The position numbers and the translations under genes are program-made. Below, piece after piece: positions 36,998-45,864 of a stretch of 64,000 bases of DNA (positions within the stretch are counted from its first letter, which is position 1; each line of letters begins with the position of its first letter). Where the stretch lies: assembly GCF_947496855.1 (NCBI RefSeq), contig NZ_CANMED010000004.1, positions 434,001 through 498,000 on the forward strand, in the 5' to 3' direction. The DNA comes from an uncultured Aquimarina sp. (GTDB lineage: Bacteria; Bacteroidota; Bacteroidia; Flavobacteriales; Flavobacteriaceae). Under the pieces are notes generated by a model. The model was not told the origin of the DNA and searched no databases. It was given only the letters and a program-made list of their open reading frames with translations.

Positions 36998-38155
36998 ATG
37001 ACAAACTATTTTTCGTCAGACTTTAAGTTAGGTATTCTGGGTGGTGGTCAATTAGGTAAAATGATGCTCTACGAAACCCGAAAATACGATATCCAAACCT
37101 ATGTTCTAGATCCCAACCCCGATGCCCCTTGCAGAATAGCCTGTGATCACTTTCAGAAAGGTGATCTTATGGATTATGACACTGTCTACAACTTTGGAAA
37201 AAAAGTAGACATACTAACTTTCGAAATTGAAACTGTTAATATAAAGGCTTTAGCCAGATTAGAACGAGAAGGAAAAAAAGTATATCCTGATTCTAAAACT
37301 TTAGAAAAAATTCAAAATAAAGGAAGACAGAAACTTTTCTACAAAGAACAAGGAATACCTACAGCCGATTTTATTCAGTTTTCTAATAAAGCACATCTAA
37401 CAGAAGGTATTACCAGTGGTAAAGTAAAACTTCCTTTTGTATGGAAAAGTACTCAAGGCGGGTATGACGGTAAAGGAGTTTCTATTATACGAACTGGAGC
37501 AGATATTGCTAAACTTCCTGATACAGAATGTATAGCAGAAACCTTAATTAATTTTAAAAATGAACTTGCAGTAATTGTTGTTCGTAATCCTTCGAATGAA
37601 ATAAAAACGTATCCTGTGGTAGAAATGGAGTTTCATCCAGAAGCCAATCAAGTAGAGTATGTGATTTGTCCAGCTAGAATTGACGAAAAAATTGCTGAAA
37701 AAGCACGGGAAATTGCTGAAAAAGTATCCTCAGCCTTCTCACATGTTGGTATATTAGCTGTAGAAATGTTTCAAACAAAAGATGATGATATTCTGGTCAA
37801 TGAAGTTGCTCCAAGACCCCATAATAGTGGTCATTATAGTATTGAGGCTAGTTACACCAATCAATTCGAACAACATATAAGAGCAATACTAGATTTACCA
37901 CTCGGTGCTACTGAGAGTAAAGTCGCCGGAATTATGGTGAATCTTGTAGGAGCCGAAGGACATGCAGGAAATGTCGTTTATGAAAACATCGAAACCATTA
38001 TGAAACTAAAAGGTGTTACGCCACATATTTATGGCAAGAAGCAAACCAGACCTTTCAGAAAAATGGGGCACGTAACTATTGTTAATGAAGATATTTCTGA
38101 AGCAAGAAAAATTGCGGAAAAAGTAAAGAAAACTATCAAAGTAGTCACTGGTTAA
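36998..38155 (+). CDS. purK: 5-(carboxyamino)imidazole ribonucleotide synthase
   Basis: A 385-residue ATP-grasp enzyme of de novo purine synthesis that makes N5-carboxy-AIR from AIR, bicarbonate and ATP. Recognisable segments are GILGGGQLGKMM near the N-terminus, the ATP-grasp core WKSTQGGYDGKG, and NEVAPRPHNSGHY near the end. Normal length. purE follows 79 bases downstream on the same strand, the usual arrangement. Confidence 0.95.
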   Translation: MTNYFSSDFKLGILGGGQLGKMMLYETRKYDIQTYVLDPNPDAPCRIACDHFQKGDLMDYDTVYNFGKKVDILTFEIETVNIKALARLEREGKKVYPDSKTLEKIQNKGRQKLFYKEQGIPTADFIQFSNKAHLTEGITSGKVKLPFVWKSTQGGYDGKGVSIIRTGADIAKLPDTECIAETLINFKNELAVIVVRNPSNEIKTYPVVEMEFHPEANQVEYVICPARIDEKIAEKAREIAEKVSSAFSHVGILAVEMFQTKDDDILVNEVAPRPHNSGHYSIEASYTNQFEQHIRAILDLPLGATESKVAGIMVNLVGAEGHAGNVVYENIETIMKLKGVTPHIYGKKQTRPFRKMGHVTIVNEDISEARKIAEKVKKTIKVVTG

Positions 38156-38234
38156 TCCTTAATAGAAATCAAGTATCACAATATCTCGAGCCAAAGCATA
38201 AAACTAGCTTTTAACAATAAGAAATAGCAAGCAA

Positions 38235-38720
38235 ATGAGTAAAGTAGGAATTATCATGGGTAGTACAAGCGATATGCCCGTTATGGAAAAAGCAATTGAA
38301 GTACTAAAAGGCTTTGATATAGAAGTAGAAATTGATATTGTATCCGCACATCGTACACCAGAAAAATTATTCGATTACGGAAAGAATGCTCATACCAGAG
38401 GAATATCGGTAGTTATTGCCGGAGCTGGTGGAGCTGCTCATCTTCCCGGAATGGTGGCTTCTTTATCCCCTTTGCCGGTGATAGGAGTTCCTGTTAAATC
38501 TAGAAACTCAATTGATGGTTGGGATTCTGTTCTTTCTATATTACAAATGCCTGGTGGTGTTCCTGTAGCAACTGTAGCACTAGATGGTGCAATGAATGCT
38601 GGAATTCTTGCTGCCCAAATCATTGGTGTATCTGACAAATGTGTATTGGACAAAATTTTAATATACAAAGAAGGATTGAAACAAAAAGTAATCGAAGGCG
38701 CTAAACAGATAAAAAAATAA
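38235..38720 (+). CDS. purE: N5-carboxyaminoimidazole ribonucleotide mutase
   Basis: A 161-residue class I PurE that isomerises N5-CAIR to CAIR. Conserved GSTSDMPVM (9-17) and the catalytic SAHRTP (37-42) are present, as is the GAGGAAHLPGM loop. Second gene of purKE. The hairpin at 38743-38768 lies 22 bases after its stop, but its T-run faces the minus strand. Confidence 0.95.
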   Translation: MSKVGIIMGSTSDMPVMEKAIEVLKGFDIEVEIDIVSAHRTPEKLFDYGKNAHTRGISVVIAGAGGAAHLPGMVASLSPLPVIGVPVKSRNSIDGWDSVLSILQMPGGVPVATVALDGAMNAGILAAQIIGVSDKCVLDKILIYKEGLKQKVIEGAKQIKK

Positions 38721-38740
38721 ACACTAAAAATTACTGCAAA

Positions 38741-38864
38741 AAAAAGAGTCGCTCCTCAGCGACTCTTTCCAATATCAGGTCTTACAATAGAATATAACAA
38801 TATTTATTAACCAACTTAAATATATTACACAAAAAATTCATCGTAAGACCATACTCTTAAAACC
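38741..38864 (-). ncRNA. Candidate small RNA 2 (proximal), about 125 nt
   Basis: A minus-strand transcript is predicted from a promoter at 38899-38870 to a terminator whose hairpin (38768-38743) is followed, on this strand, by a T-run of about nine. Within the RNA, GGTCTTAC and GTAAGACC (38778-38785 and 38843-38850) can close a long hairpin. No open frame of useful size is present. It has the same layout and similar length to a second copy upstream. It does not match a family I can name; a 6S-like RNA is one possibility. Confidence 0.55.
38743..38768 (-). terminator. Strong terminator between purE and the small RNA
   Basis: AAAGAGTCGCT (38743-38753) pairs perfectly with AGCGACTCTTT (38758-38768) around a four-base loop. 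On the minus strand it is followed by a run of T residues, so it terminates the small RNA; the A-run on the plus side means it may also serve purKE. Confidence 0.8.
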
Positions 38865-38869
38865 TGGTA

Positions 38870-38899
38870 CAAAGGTAATCCCTTACTTTAACTACGCAA
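38870..38899 (-). promoter_or_regulatory. Promoter of small RNA 2
   Basis: On the minus strand TTG (38899-38897) and TACCTTTG (38877-38870) are exactly 19 bases apart, a very good Bacteroidota promoter. Confidence 0.65.
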
Positions 38900-39054
38900 T
38901 AATTATCTGTCAAAACTTATTAACATTTTCGATAAAATGCGATTTTTATCGATAATACGTGATAAAACTGCATTTATTTCATTTTTTTCCCATAGAAAAA
39001 TATACATTTTACGTATTTCTCGGTTAAAACTGTAGCTTTTTAATCAAAATAGAA

Positions 39055-39182
39055 AAGAAAAGAGCTACAATTATTGTAGCTCTTTCAATATATTTGACCT
39101 TTACAAAGATTACTTATCGTTGCCATACCCCTACAGCAATAATGTAATTTAGGTTCTTTGCATAGATCATTACTAATAAACC
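39055..39182 (-). ncRNA. Candidate small RNA 1 (distal), about 127 nt
   Basis: A minus-strand transcript is predicted to start near 39182 and end at the hairpin 39085-39059. The body can fold into a stem: CAAAG/CTTTG (39104-39108 with 39156-39160), ATTAC/GTAAT (39109-39113 with 39144-39148) and TTAT/ATAA (39114-39117 with 39139-39142), with a 7-base bulge. The 5' ends of this RNA and small RNA 2 share spacing and the sequence AGGTTT directly after the promoter, and both have ATATT before their terminators. I see no open reading frame. Confidence 0.55.
39059..39085 (-). terminator. Terminator of small RNA 1
   Basis: A perfect 12-base-pair hairpin, AAAGAGCTACAA (39059-39070) and TTGTAGCTCTTT (39074-39085), loop TTA. 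On the minus strand it runs into TCTTTTCTATTTTG, a T-rich tail. Confidence 0.75.
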
Positions 39183-39187
39183 TAATA

Positions 39188-39220
39188 CAAATGTATGCTT
39201 ATCAACTGTGGTTTAATCAA
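39188..39220 (-). promoter_or_regulatory. Promoter of small RNA 1
   Basis: On the minus strand TTG (39220-39218) and TACATTTG (39195-39188) are 22 bases apart, within the Flavobacterium promoter range. Confidence 0.55.
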
Positions 39221-39311
39221 AATGTAATATCACAAAAAAAGCAATCGCCGATAAAGAACACACTTTTTCGACAAGTGAACATATAAAACATAAAGAAAAC
39301 ACTATTAGATA

Positions 39312-41336
39312 ATGAAAAACCCATTATTAGAATTATTTGACCTTGCTCCTTTTTCTCAAATACAATCTGAGCACTTTTTGCCAGCTATAAGAAATGCAAT
39401 TACTATTGCGAAACAAGAAGTAGATGCTATTGTAACTAATACAGAAAATCCATCTTTTTCGAATACTATAGAAAAACTAGAATATAGTGGAGAATTGCTC
39501 GATAGAGTAACTAGTATCTTTTTTAATCTTAATAGTGCCGAAACCAACGAAGAAATTCAGAAGATTGCACAAGAAGCTTCTCCACTATTATCTGAGTTTG
39601 GTAACGATATTGCTCTAAACACAGATCTATTCAAAAGAATAGAAACTGTTTATATGAAAAAGAATTCACTAAACCTTTCTCCAGAACAATCTACTCTATT
39701 AGAAAAGAGATATAAATCATTTTCTAGAAATGGGGCGAATCTTCCTACGGATAAAAAAGAGCAACTCAGAGAAATTGATAAAGAACTTTCCCAATTGAGT
39801 CTTAAGTTTGGCGAAAATGTACTTGCTGAGACCAATAAGTTCGAAATGTTATTAACGGACGAAACTGATCTTGCCGGTTTGCCGGAGGGAGCTAAAGAAG
39901 CAGCTAAGGCACTTGCCGAATCTAAAGAAAAAAAGGGCTGGATGATTACCCTAGATTATCCTAGCTACATCCCTTTTATGACCTATGCAGACAACAGAGA
40001 ATTACGTAAAAAATTAGCACTCGCTTTTGGTTCTAAAGGATTTCAAAATAATGAGTTAGATAATCAAGAAATTGTGCTTAAAATTGCTAAACTACGTTAT
40101 GAACGCTCCAATGTTTTAGGTTATACATCTCACGCTAATTATGTTTTAGAAGAACGTATGGCAGAAACTCCGGATAAAGTATTCTCTTTTCTAAATGAAA
40201 TTATGGAAAAAGCAAAGCCAGCTGCGGAAAGAGAATTTAAACAATTAGAAAATTTCGCTAAAGAATTAGACGGAATCGATCAACTTCAAAAATGGGATGG
40301 ATCTTACTATTCAGAAAAATTAAAGCAAAAACTTTTTGATCTAGATGATGAAAAATTGAAACCATATTTCAAACTAGAGAATGTTATAGGAGGTGTTTTT
40401 CAGATAGCTACTAATCTATTCGGGTTACAATTTGAAGAAACAAATCAAGTAGACAAATACCACGAAGAGGTCAAAACGTATCATGTTACGGATACTCAAG
40501 GAAATTTTATTGCCGAATTTTATGCAGATTTCCATCCAAGATCTGGAAAACGAAATGGTGCCTGGATGACATCGTATAAGCCTCAAATGAGAAAGGATAA
40601 TAAAAATATAAGACCACACATCTCTATCGTGTGTAATTTCACCAAACCTACACCAAGCAAGCCTTCACTATTAACTTTTAACGAGGTAACGACATTGTTT
40701 CATGAATTTGGTCACGCTTTACATGGGATGTTAGCCAATACTACGTATCCTGGACTATCGGGAACAAGCGTTTATTGGGATTTCGTAGAACTACCAAGTC
40801 AGGTATTAGAGAACTGGTGTTATGAGAAAGAAGCATTAGAATTATTCGCCAAACACTATGAGACCGGTGAAGTTATACCTATGGAATTGGTTCAAAAGAT
40901 AAAAGAATCATCCACTTTTATGGAAGGAATGGCCACAATGCGTCAATTAAGTTTCGGGTTATTAGATATGTCTTGGCATTCACAAAACCCTGCTGATATT
41001 AAGGATGTAAAAGCACATGAAAAGAAAGCATTTATTGATACTTCTTTATATCCTGATGTTGCTACGAACTGTATGAGCACCTCTTTTTCTCATATTTTTC
41101 AGGGAGGCTATTCTGCTGGATATTATTCCTATAAATGGGCAGAAGTATTAGATGCAGATGCTTTTGAGTATTTTAAAGAAAATGGAATCTTTAATAAAGA
41201 AGTAGCTACTAAATTTAAGGATAATGTATTATCTCAAGGAGGAACTGAAAACCCTATGACATTATATAAACGATTTAGAGGCCAAGAACCAAAACCAGAA
41301 GCACTGTTAAAACGCGCTGGGTTGATAAAAGAATAA
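39312..41336 (+). CDS. M3-family oligopeptidase (PrlC/Dcp-like)
   Basis: A 674-residue zinc metallopeptidase without a signal peptide, so cytosolic. The zinc-binding HEFGHALH begins at His464 (HEFGH 464-468), with the second ligand region downstream. Size and motifs match oligopeptidase A and dipeptidyl carboxypeptidase. It degrades short peptides from protein turnover. Terminator hairpin at 41357-41388 separates it from the convergent M28 gene. Confidence 0.9.
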   Translation: MKNPLLELFDLAPFSQIQSEHFLPAIRNAITIAKQEVDAIVTNTENPSFSNTIEKLEYSGELLDRVTSIFFNLNSAETNEEIQKIAQEASPLLSEFGNDIALNTDLFKRIETVYMKKNSLNLSPEQSTLLEKRYKSFSRNGANLPTDKKEQLREIDKELSQLSLKFGENVLAETNKFEMLLTDETDLAGLPEGAKEAAKALAESKEKKGWMITLDYPSYIPFMTYADNRELRKKLALAFGSKGFQNNELDNQEIVLKIAKLRYERSNVLGYTSHANYVLEERMAETPDKVFSFLNEIMEKAKPAAEREFKQLENFAKELDGIDQLQKWDGSYYSEKLKQKLFDLDDEKLKPYFKLENVIGGVFQIATNLFGLQFEETNQVDKYHEEVKTYHVTDTQGNFIAEFYADFHPRSGKRNGAWMTSYKPQMRKDNKNIRPHISIVCNFTKPTPSKPSLLTFNEVTTLFHEFGHALHGMLANTTYPGLSGTSVYWDFVELPSQVLENWCYEKEALELFAKHYETGEVIPMELVQKIKESSTFMEGMATMRQLSFGLLDMSWHSQNPADIKDVKAHEKKAFIDTSLYPDVATNCMSTSFSHIFQGGYSAGYYSYKWAEVLDADAFEYFKENGIFNKEVATKFKDNVLSQGGTENPMTLYKRFRGQEPKPEALLKRAGLIKE

Positions 41337-41356
41337 TTTATAAGAAATAAGCAAAT

Positions 41357-41388
41357 AAAAAAGGTGCTTCAAATTGAAGCACCTTTTT
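41357..41388. terminator. Bidirectional terminator
   Basis: AAAAAGGTGCTTC pairs with GAAGCACCTTTTT across a five-base loop between convergent genes; A- and T-runs on both sides allow use in both directions. Confidence 0.85.
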
Positions 41389-41428
41389 AGATTACGGTTT
41401 TAAGTTATTGTTTCGATTTATTTTGGGA

Positions 41429-43945
41429 TTATTGAATTATTAATTTGCGTACAGCTAGTTTTTCTCCTTCACTTTCTATTCGTATAAGATATATTCCTGA
41501 TCCTAATGACAGATTACTGGCCGAAATATTGTTAGCTCCAGAATTTAATTGAATTCTAGATGCTTTTTTTCCTAAAATAGTATAAATCGTCGCAACAATC
41601 CCCTTTTTAGTAGCTCCGTTAACATTTAGCACAAAACTATCTTTAGTAGGATTAGGAGCTATGGTAATTATAGATGCGCCTAACTCCTCTTCATCTCCCA
41701 GTATTGGAGTTTTAGTCCCGAAAGCTACTGCAGCTGTCGAAGATCTGGTACAAGAACTTTCATAGATTTTCACATTAGAAAAAATAGAATTGTTTCCACT
41801 TCCTGCATCATTATCATTTACAAATACCAACCTATCCATAGCACCAGTATAAAAATCTCCAACTGGGATCGCATATGATGTTGTACCACTTGAATAATTG
41901 TCATAATTAGTTAAGCCGTAGTTTTGAGAACCGTGAACTTTAAAATATCTATTAGAGGTTAAGGTATTATCATCCTCGAAACCTATTCCATGAATTTCTC
42001 CTTGCGTAGTACTACTAAAATCAAACTCTAAGACTGTAGAGGATGTTACAGTATAGTTAAGTGAGATGTATTTCCAAGTGTTATTTTGTAAAGAAACTCC
42101 TGATCCATTATTTAGGACAGAAAAATCACCTGCCGAATCCTGATTAGAAAAAGCTGAAATCGTATAATCATTAAAATCTAAAGCAATACATGAATCTGGA
42201 TCTGGATCCAAAGAAGACTCTCCTATTCTAAAATCATCTATCGCTATATCTCCTTGCCAACTAGATCCTGTTACGGTATTGAATCTAAGCTGGATACTTG
42301 TTCCATTATAAGATGCCAAATCTACATCAGCTGCATTCCAATCACTTCCTTGTGAACCTGATTTACTAAAAAGGCTTGTCCAATTGGCTCCATCATCAGT
42401 ACTTATGTCAATTGATAGGCTACCGATTGCACTTCCTTCCATATGATATTTAAAACCAATAGTAGGATTGGTCAATCCATTTAAATCAAAACACGGAGAA
42501 TTTAATATTGCTCTTTTGTTTGGAAACCCTGTTCCATTTCCAGAAGCTTCTACATAAATATAAGAAGATCCATCTGCCGCACTTACCGGACCAGTGCCGT
42601 TAGATGGTGTACCATTAGCATCCACTGTCCAATTAACATCATCATTTGTGGATTGCGTCCAAGCGCCGACTGATCCTTCAAAACTTTCCGCGTTAGGAAA
42701 ACTTGTAATACTAATATTACATTCTTCTCCTCCACCTCCACCTGTGTTTACTCCGTTGGAGATTTCTATTAAATATTCTAATGCTAGTTTACAAAATTTA
42801 GCTGCGTGAGTTGCATTAGGCGTTGGAGATCTATCAAAAGTATCTCTTGTTGTATGAATATTTGGATTACTTTGATTAAATGTTGCTTCGAAAGGAAAAG
42901 CCACCGCGTATCCTTCTTGCGCCCAACTATAGTGATCAGAGCACCCATAATTACATTGAGAAGTCCCGTAGGTAATTCTATGAGTACCCGAGGTATTATA
43001 ATAGTCCATCAACTCTACCAAAAAGTCATTTAATGTATCATCATTATATGAATCTGTAGAAACATAGACGTCATTGGCGGAGCCTTTATAGTTTGTCATA
43101 TCTAATTGCATATAACTAACTACATTTACATTTCTATTTCGATAATCTTCGGCGATTTCTCTGGAACCTCTAAGCCCAACTTCTTCTGCTGCAAAAGCCA
43201 TAAATTCCATGGTTCTTTTAGGTCTAAAATTCATATCGAACAAAACTCTTGCTGCTTCAGTAATTGTAGCAATTCCTGATGCATTATCATCAGCTCCAGG
43301 AGCATCATTATTGTTGCCACCAGAGGTAGAATCTATGTGACCACCAATGATTACAAATTCGTCAGGAGCTTCAGTTCCCGTAATCGTCATAACCACAGAA
43401 GGCATATTGGTACTCGTATGATTTACAATACGAACCGACACATCACTTCTACCACTAGCCAAGTTTTCCCATTTTGTTTTTAGATCTAAAACAGCTTGGG
43501 TAGCATTACTTTTTGTATGATAGCGAGTCCCATAATTTTCTAATTCTTGAATTTGATTTGCAATATTTAGATTATTCACTAAATCGAGACTTTGTCTTAC
43601 TAATTGATCTTGGGTAATAGAAAACCCTCCAGCAAGTTTCTGAAATAATCTTCTCTGTTGTATCGCCGAAACTGCGCTCTTTTTTGAGTTTTGATAGATA
43701 AAACCAGGACCGTGAACTAATACCTTATGGTGTAATTCATGAGCAGCTTCATCACTAAGCAGCACTGCACTATAACCATTTTTTGATTCGATAATTTGTA
43801 TATCTTCAGGATGATTCTTTTGAAGCCCCAAGGCATCTTTTGTCTCCATCGTAGCATAAAACATATCCGATGGTTCCTGTGCATGACTATTATACATAAA
43901 TAGACTAAGCAAAATTGTTGAAATAATTAAGTTTAACTTTTGCAT
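41429..43945 (-). CDS. Secreted M28 metallopeptidase with T9SS sorting domain
   Basis: An 838-residue exported protein (signal peptide 1-22, ending SHAQ). The M28 zinc site is visible: His203 (GGHIDST), Asp219 (GADDNASG), Glu254/Glu255 (AAEEVGLRG), an MQLDM aspartate and a final CSDHYSW histidine. After about residue 400 there are two beta-sandwich adhesion-like regions, with FESFEG-type and NVKIYESSC segments, then a type IX secretion sorting domain (about 760-838; TIAPNPTKDSFVLNV, GIYLIRI). It is an extracellular aminopeptidase for protein foraging. Confidence 0.9.
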   Translation of the reverse strand: MQKLNLIISTILLSLFMYNSHAQEPSDMFYATMETKDALGLQKNHPEDIQIIESKNGYSAVLLSDEAAHELHHKVLVHGPGFIYQNSKKSAVSAIQQRRLFQKLAGGFSITQDQLVRQSLDLVNNLNIANQIQELENYGTRYHTKSNATQAVLDLKTKWENLASGRSDVSVRIVNHTSTNMPSVVMTITGTEAPDEFVIIGGHIDSTSGGNNNDAPGADDNASGIATITEAARVLFDMNFRPKRTMEFMAFAAEEVGLRGSREIAEDYRNRNVNVVSYMQLDMTNYKGSANDVYVSTDSYNDDTLNDFLVELMDYYNTSGTHRITYGTSQCNYGCSDHYSWAQEGYAVAFPFEATFNQSNPNIHTTRDTFDRSPTPNATHAAKFCKLALEYLIEISNGVNTGGGGGEECNISITSFPNAESFEGSVGAWTQSTNDDVNWTVDANGTPSNGTGPVSAADGSSYIYVEASGNGTGFPNKRAILNSPCFDLNGLTNPTIGFKYHMEGSAIGSLSIDISTDDGANWTSLFSKSGSQGSDWNAADVDLASYNGTSIQLRFNTVTGSSWQGDIAIDDFRIGESSLDPDPDSCIALDFNDYTISAFSNQDSAGDFSVLNNGSGVSLQNNTWKYISLNYTVTSSTVLEFDFSSTTQGEIHGIGFEDDNTLTSNRYFKVHGSQNYGLTNYDNYSSGTTSYAIPVGDFYTGAMDRLVFVNDNDAGSGNNSIFSNVKIYESSCTRSSTAAVAFGTKTPILGDEEELGASIITIAPNPTKDSFVLNVNGATKKGIVATIYTILGKKASRIQLNSGANNISASNLSLGSGIYLIRIESEGEKLAVRKLIIQ

Positions 43946-44075
43946 TTTTAAATGAGTTTGTGTTAGACTATTAACTTACACAAAACCAAACTATTACCAA
44001 AGTGGCTAATCCGCAAAAAAACAACTGCACTAACATCTGTTAGTCTATGGTTTTAACATAATCAATAAATTAAAC

Positions 44076-44093
44076 TTTCAATAATTACTGAAA
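44076..44093 (+). promoter_or_regulatory. Operator upstream of the GbsR-type regulator gene
   Basis: TTTCA (44076-44080) and TGAAA (44089-44093) flank ATAATTAC; with further pairing outward (TAAACTTTCA / TGAAAGTTTA) the arms are 10 bases each. The same TTTCA-N8-TGAAA pattern recurs at 44685-44702. The TATATTTG box at 44109-44116 places the site just upstream of the -7 element, consistent with autoregulation. Confidence 0.6.
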
Positions 44094-44120
44094 GTTTAAG
44101 ATTTATTGTATATTTGTACT

Positions 44121-44624
44121 ATGAATTACAAAGAAGCAAAAGATAAATTTATATCAACGTGGGGAGCCTTAGGTACTTTGTGGGGTATTAATAAGGCTAT
44201 GGCGCAAATCCATGCATTATTGTGGATCTCACCAGAACCACTTTCTATGGAAGATATTATGGAGGAGTTACATATTTCCAGAGGAAATACAAGTATGAAT
44301 CTTCGCCAATTAATGGATTGGGGTATTGTTTTTAAAGAAAGTAAACCAGGAGAGCGTAAAGAGTATTTTGTTTCTGAAAAGGATGTGCAAGAGTTAGCAA
44401 GACAAGTAGCCAAAGAAAGAAGCAGAAGAGAAATAAAGCCCGTTATAAAGGTCTTAAGAGAAGTATCCGGGATAGAAGGAGATGGGTCAAAAAAGACAGA
44501 AGAATTAATAAAACAAACGAAGGCCTTGTATGAATTGGCAAATAATGCAGATACGATGATGAACAAAATCGTAAATCAAGAATCTAATTGGATTACAAAA
44601 ACGCTTATGAAACTTATTAAATAA
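44121..44624 (+). CDS. GbsR/MarR-type transcriptional regulator
   Basis: A 167-residue protein with an N-terminal winged helix (about 20-85; PLSMEDIMEELHISRGNTSMNLRQL followed by GERKEYF) and a helical C-terminal half, matching the COG1510 (GbsR-like) MarR relatives. Starting at 44106 (TTG) would add five residues that overlap the promoter box, so ATG 44121 is preferred; transcription may start very close to the start codon. The neighbouring operon carries an operator like its own, making it the likely regulator. Confidence 0.8.
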   Translation: MNYKEAKDKFISTWGALGTLWGINKAMAQIHALLWISPEPLSMEDIMEELHISRGNTSMNLRQLMDWGIVFKESKPGERKEYFVSEKDVQELARQVAKERSRREIKPVIKVLREVSGIEGDGSKKTEELIKQTKALYELANNADTMMNKIVNQESNWITKTLMKLIK

Positions 44625-44684
44625 TAACCTAAAACGTAATCAATAAGATACAAGGAAGAAATTCCTTTTCTTTTTCAAATGATG

Positions 44685-44702
44685 TTTCATAAATTATTGA
44701 AA
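44685..44702 (+). promoter_or_regulatory. Second TTTCA-N8-TGAAA operator
   Basis: TTTCA (44685-44689), TAAATTAT, TGAAA (44698-44702): 15 of 18 bases are identical to the site at 44076-44093, with the same spacing, and it lies 20 bases before the first operon gene. It links the operon to the adjacent regulator. Confidence 0.6.
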
Positions 44703-44721
44703 CTTTAAAAATATTAGAATT

Positions 44722-45078
44722 ATGAAGACAACGCATAACATTAACAAATGGAGTTTTATCATCACTTTATTGCTTTATTTAACGGTATATCTAGGATTGT
44801 TAGCCCAAATACCGCTTGGATTTATTCAGTTCATTTTAGCATTATCCATTTTAAGTCGTTGGAAAGAACTGAATCCATTATCTAAAAAGTTGATCTCAAT
44901 TTATTGGTTCCTTTTTATTTCGTACTGGTTAGCATTCTATCTTTTAAATCAAAGTTTTGAAAACACATATGGATTAATTTTTTATGCTGTAATTCCAATG
45001 GGTATTGCTTCATACTTTGTGTATACCACGTATCAAATCAAAAAAGAAATCCATGAACTTAAACCTGATTACATATAG
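44722..45078 (+). CDS. Small membrane protein, first gene of GbsR-linked operon
   Basis: A 118-residue hydrophobic protein with about four membrane helices (residues about 10-30, 33-47, 55-73, 83-101). No recognised family. It overlaps the next gene by 26 bases and begins the operon that carries the shared operator. Confidence 0.65.
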   Translation: MKTTHNINKWSFIITLLLYLTVYLGLLAQIPLGFIQFILALSILSRWKELNPLSKKLISIYWFLFISYWLAFYLLNQSFENTYGLIFYAVIPMGIASYFVYTTYQIKKEIHELKPDYI

Positions 45079-45397
45079 TATATACATACTAATCACTGTA
45101 TTCATTATTATCAAGGTAGGACTTATTTGCTATAAAAACGGAAATATATTTGTGGCGCATCTTGTTCCTGATGATAAAGATTTCTGTTTACGAATAAACA
45201 ATATGCTTTTGACAGGGTACTATCTTATAAACATTGGATACACAGTAATAACATTAACCGGATGGACTACGATCAATTCTATTTCGCAAATGATCGAAAG
45301 CTTGTCTAAACATACAGCAACCATAATCTGTATACTGGCGACTTTACATTATTTCAATCTGTTCTGGATTACAAAATTTATTAAAAACATTAAATAA
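45053..45397 (+). CDS. Membrane protein, paralogue of the next gene
   Basis: A 114-residue protein with three membrane segments. The start at 45053 (MNLNLITY) is preferred to 45005, which would add a basic stretch inside the upstream gene. The middle, VGLICYKNGNIFVAHLVP followed by INNMLLTGYYLINIGY, aligns with the next protein (LFKNGKTFMIDIF, TNRLFEVGFYLLNIGW), so the two are tandem paralogues. Function unknown. Confidence 0.65.
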   Translation: MNLNLITYSIYILITVFIIIKVGLICYKNGNIFVAHLVPDDKDFCLRINNMLLTGYYLINIGYTVITLTGWTTINSISQMIESLSKHTATIICILATLHYFNLFWITKFIKNIK

Positions 45398-45414
45398 TTA
45401 TAAATACGAACTTT

Positions 45415-45825
45415 ATGGAAACTTCTAAAATTTTTATAGGATATATTATTTATTTACCCATAGCAATTATCCTTACCTATTTTGTCTCTAAAACACTTTT
45501 TAAGAATGGAAAAACCTTTATGATCGACATTTTTAAAGGTAAAGATGATATTGCAATCGCAACGAATCGTCTTTTTGAAGTTGGTTTTTACTTACTAAAT
45601 ATTGGTTGGGCATTATTAATCCTAAAGATTGACAACTATAACTTTAATGACACTTATCAAAATTTAGTAGAAATATTGAGCTTTAAAATTGGTGGATTTT
45701 CAATTTACCTAGGGTTAATGCTATTCCTTAACATGTACCTGTTTTTTAGAGGAAGAAAAAAATCTAAACAAAGGCCACCAGTTGTTACTCAAACAATAAG
45801 ACCAAAAGGGCCTCAGGTTCAATAA
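45415..45825 (+). CDS. Membrane protein, tandem paralogue
   Basis: A 136-residue protein with three hydrophobic segments and a basic, proline-rich cytosolic tail. It shares the KNG-x5-D-x12-N-x6-G-YLLNIGW pattern with the preceding gene. Neither protein belongs to a family that I can name; their tight spacing with the other operon members suggests they act together in the membrane. Confidence 0.65.
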   Translation: METSKIFIGYIIYLPIAIILTYFVSKTLFKNGKTFMIDIFKGKDDIAIATNRLFEVGFYLLNIGWALLILKIDNYNFNDTYQNLVEILSFKIGGFSIYLGLMLFLNMYLFFRGRKKSKQRPPVVTQTIRPKGPQVQ

Positions 45826-45864
45826 ATATATTGTGTTTTTCAATCATAAATAAAACATCAAGTT

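Larger units (their letters stand above)
38721..39311. other. 591-base intergenic region without protein genes
   Basis: Between purE and the M3 peptidase gene there is no protein-coding signal on either strand. The region is largely occupied by the two candidate small RNA units described separately; 39221-39311 holds no further structure that I can see and should contain the peptidase promoter. Confidence 0.6.

Noticed and set aside
38438..38668. Minus-strand 76-residue frame inside purE
   Set aside because: It lies opposite a conserved enzyme and reads as a shadow of its codons.
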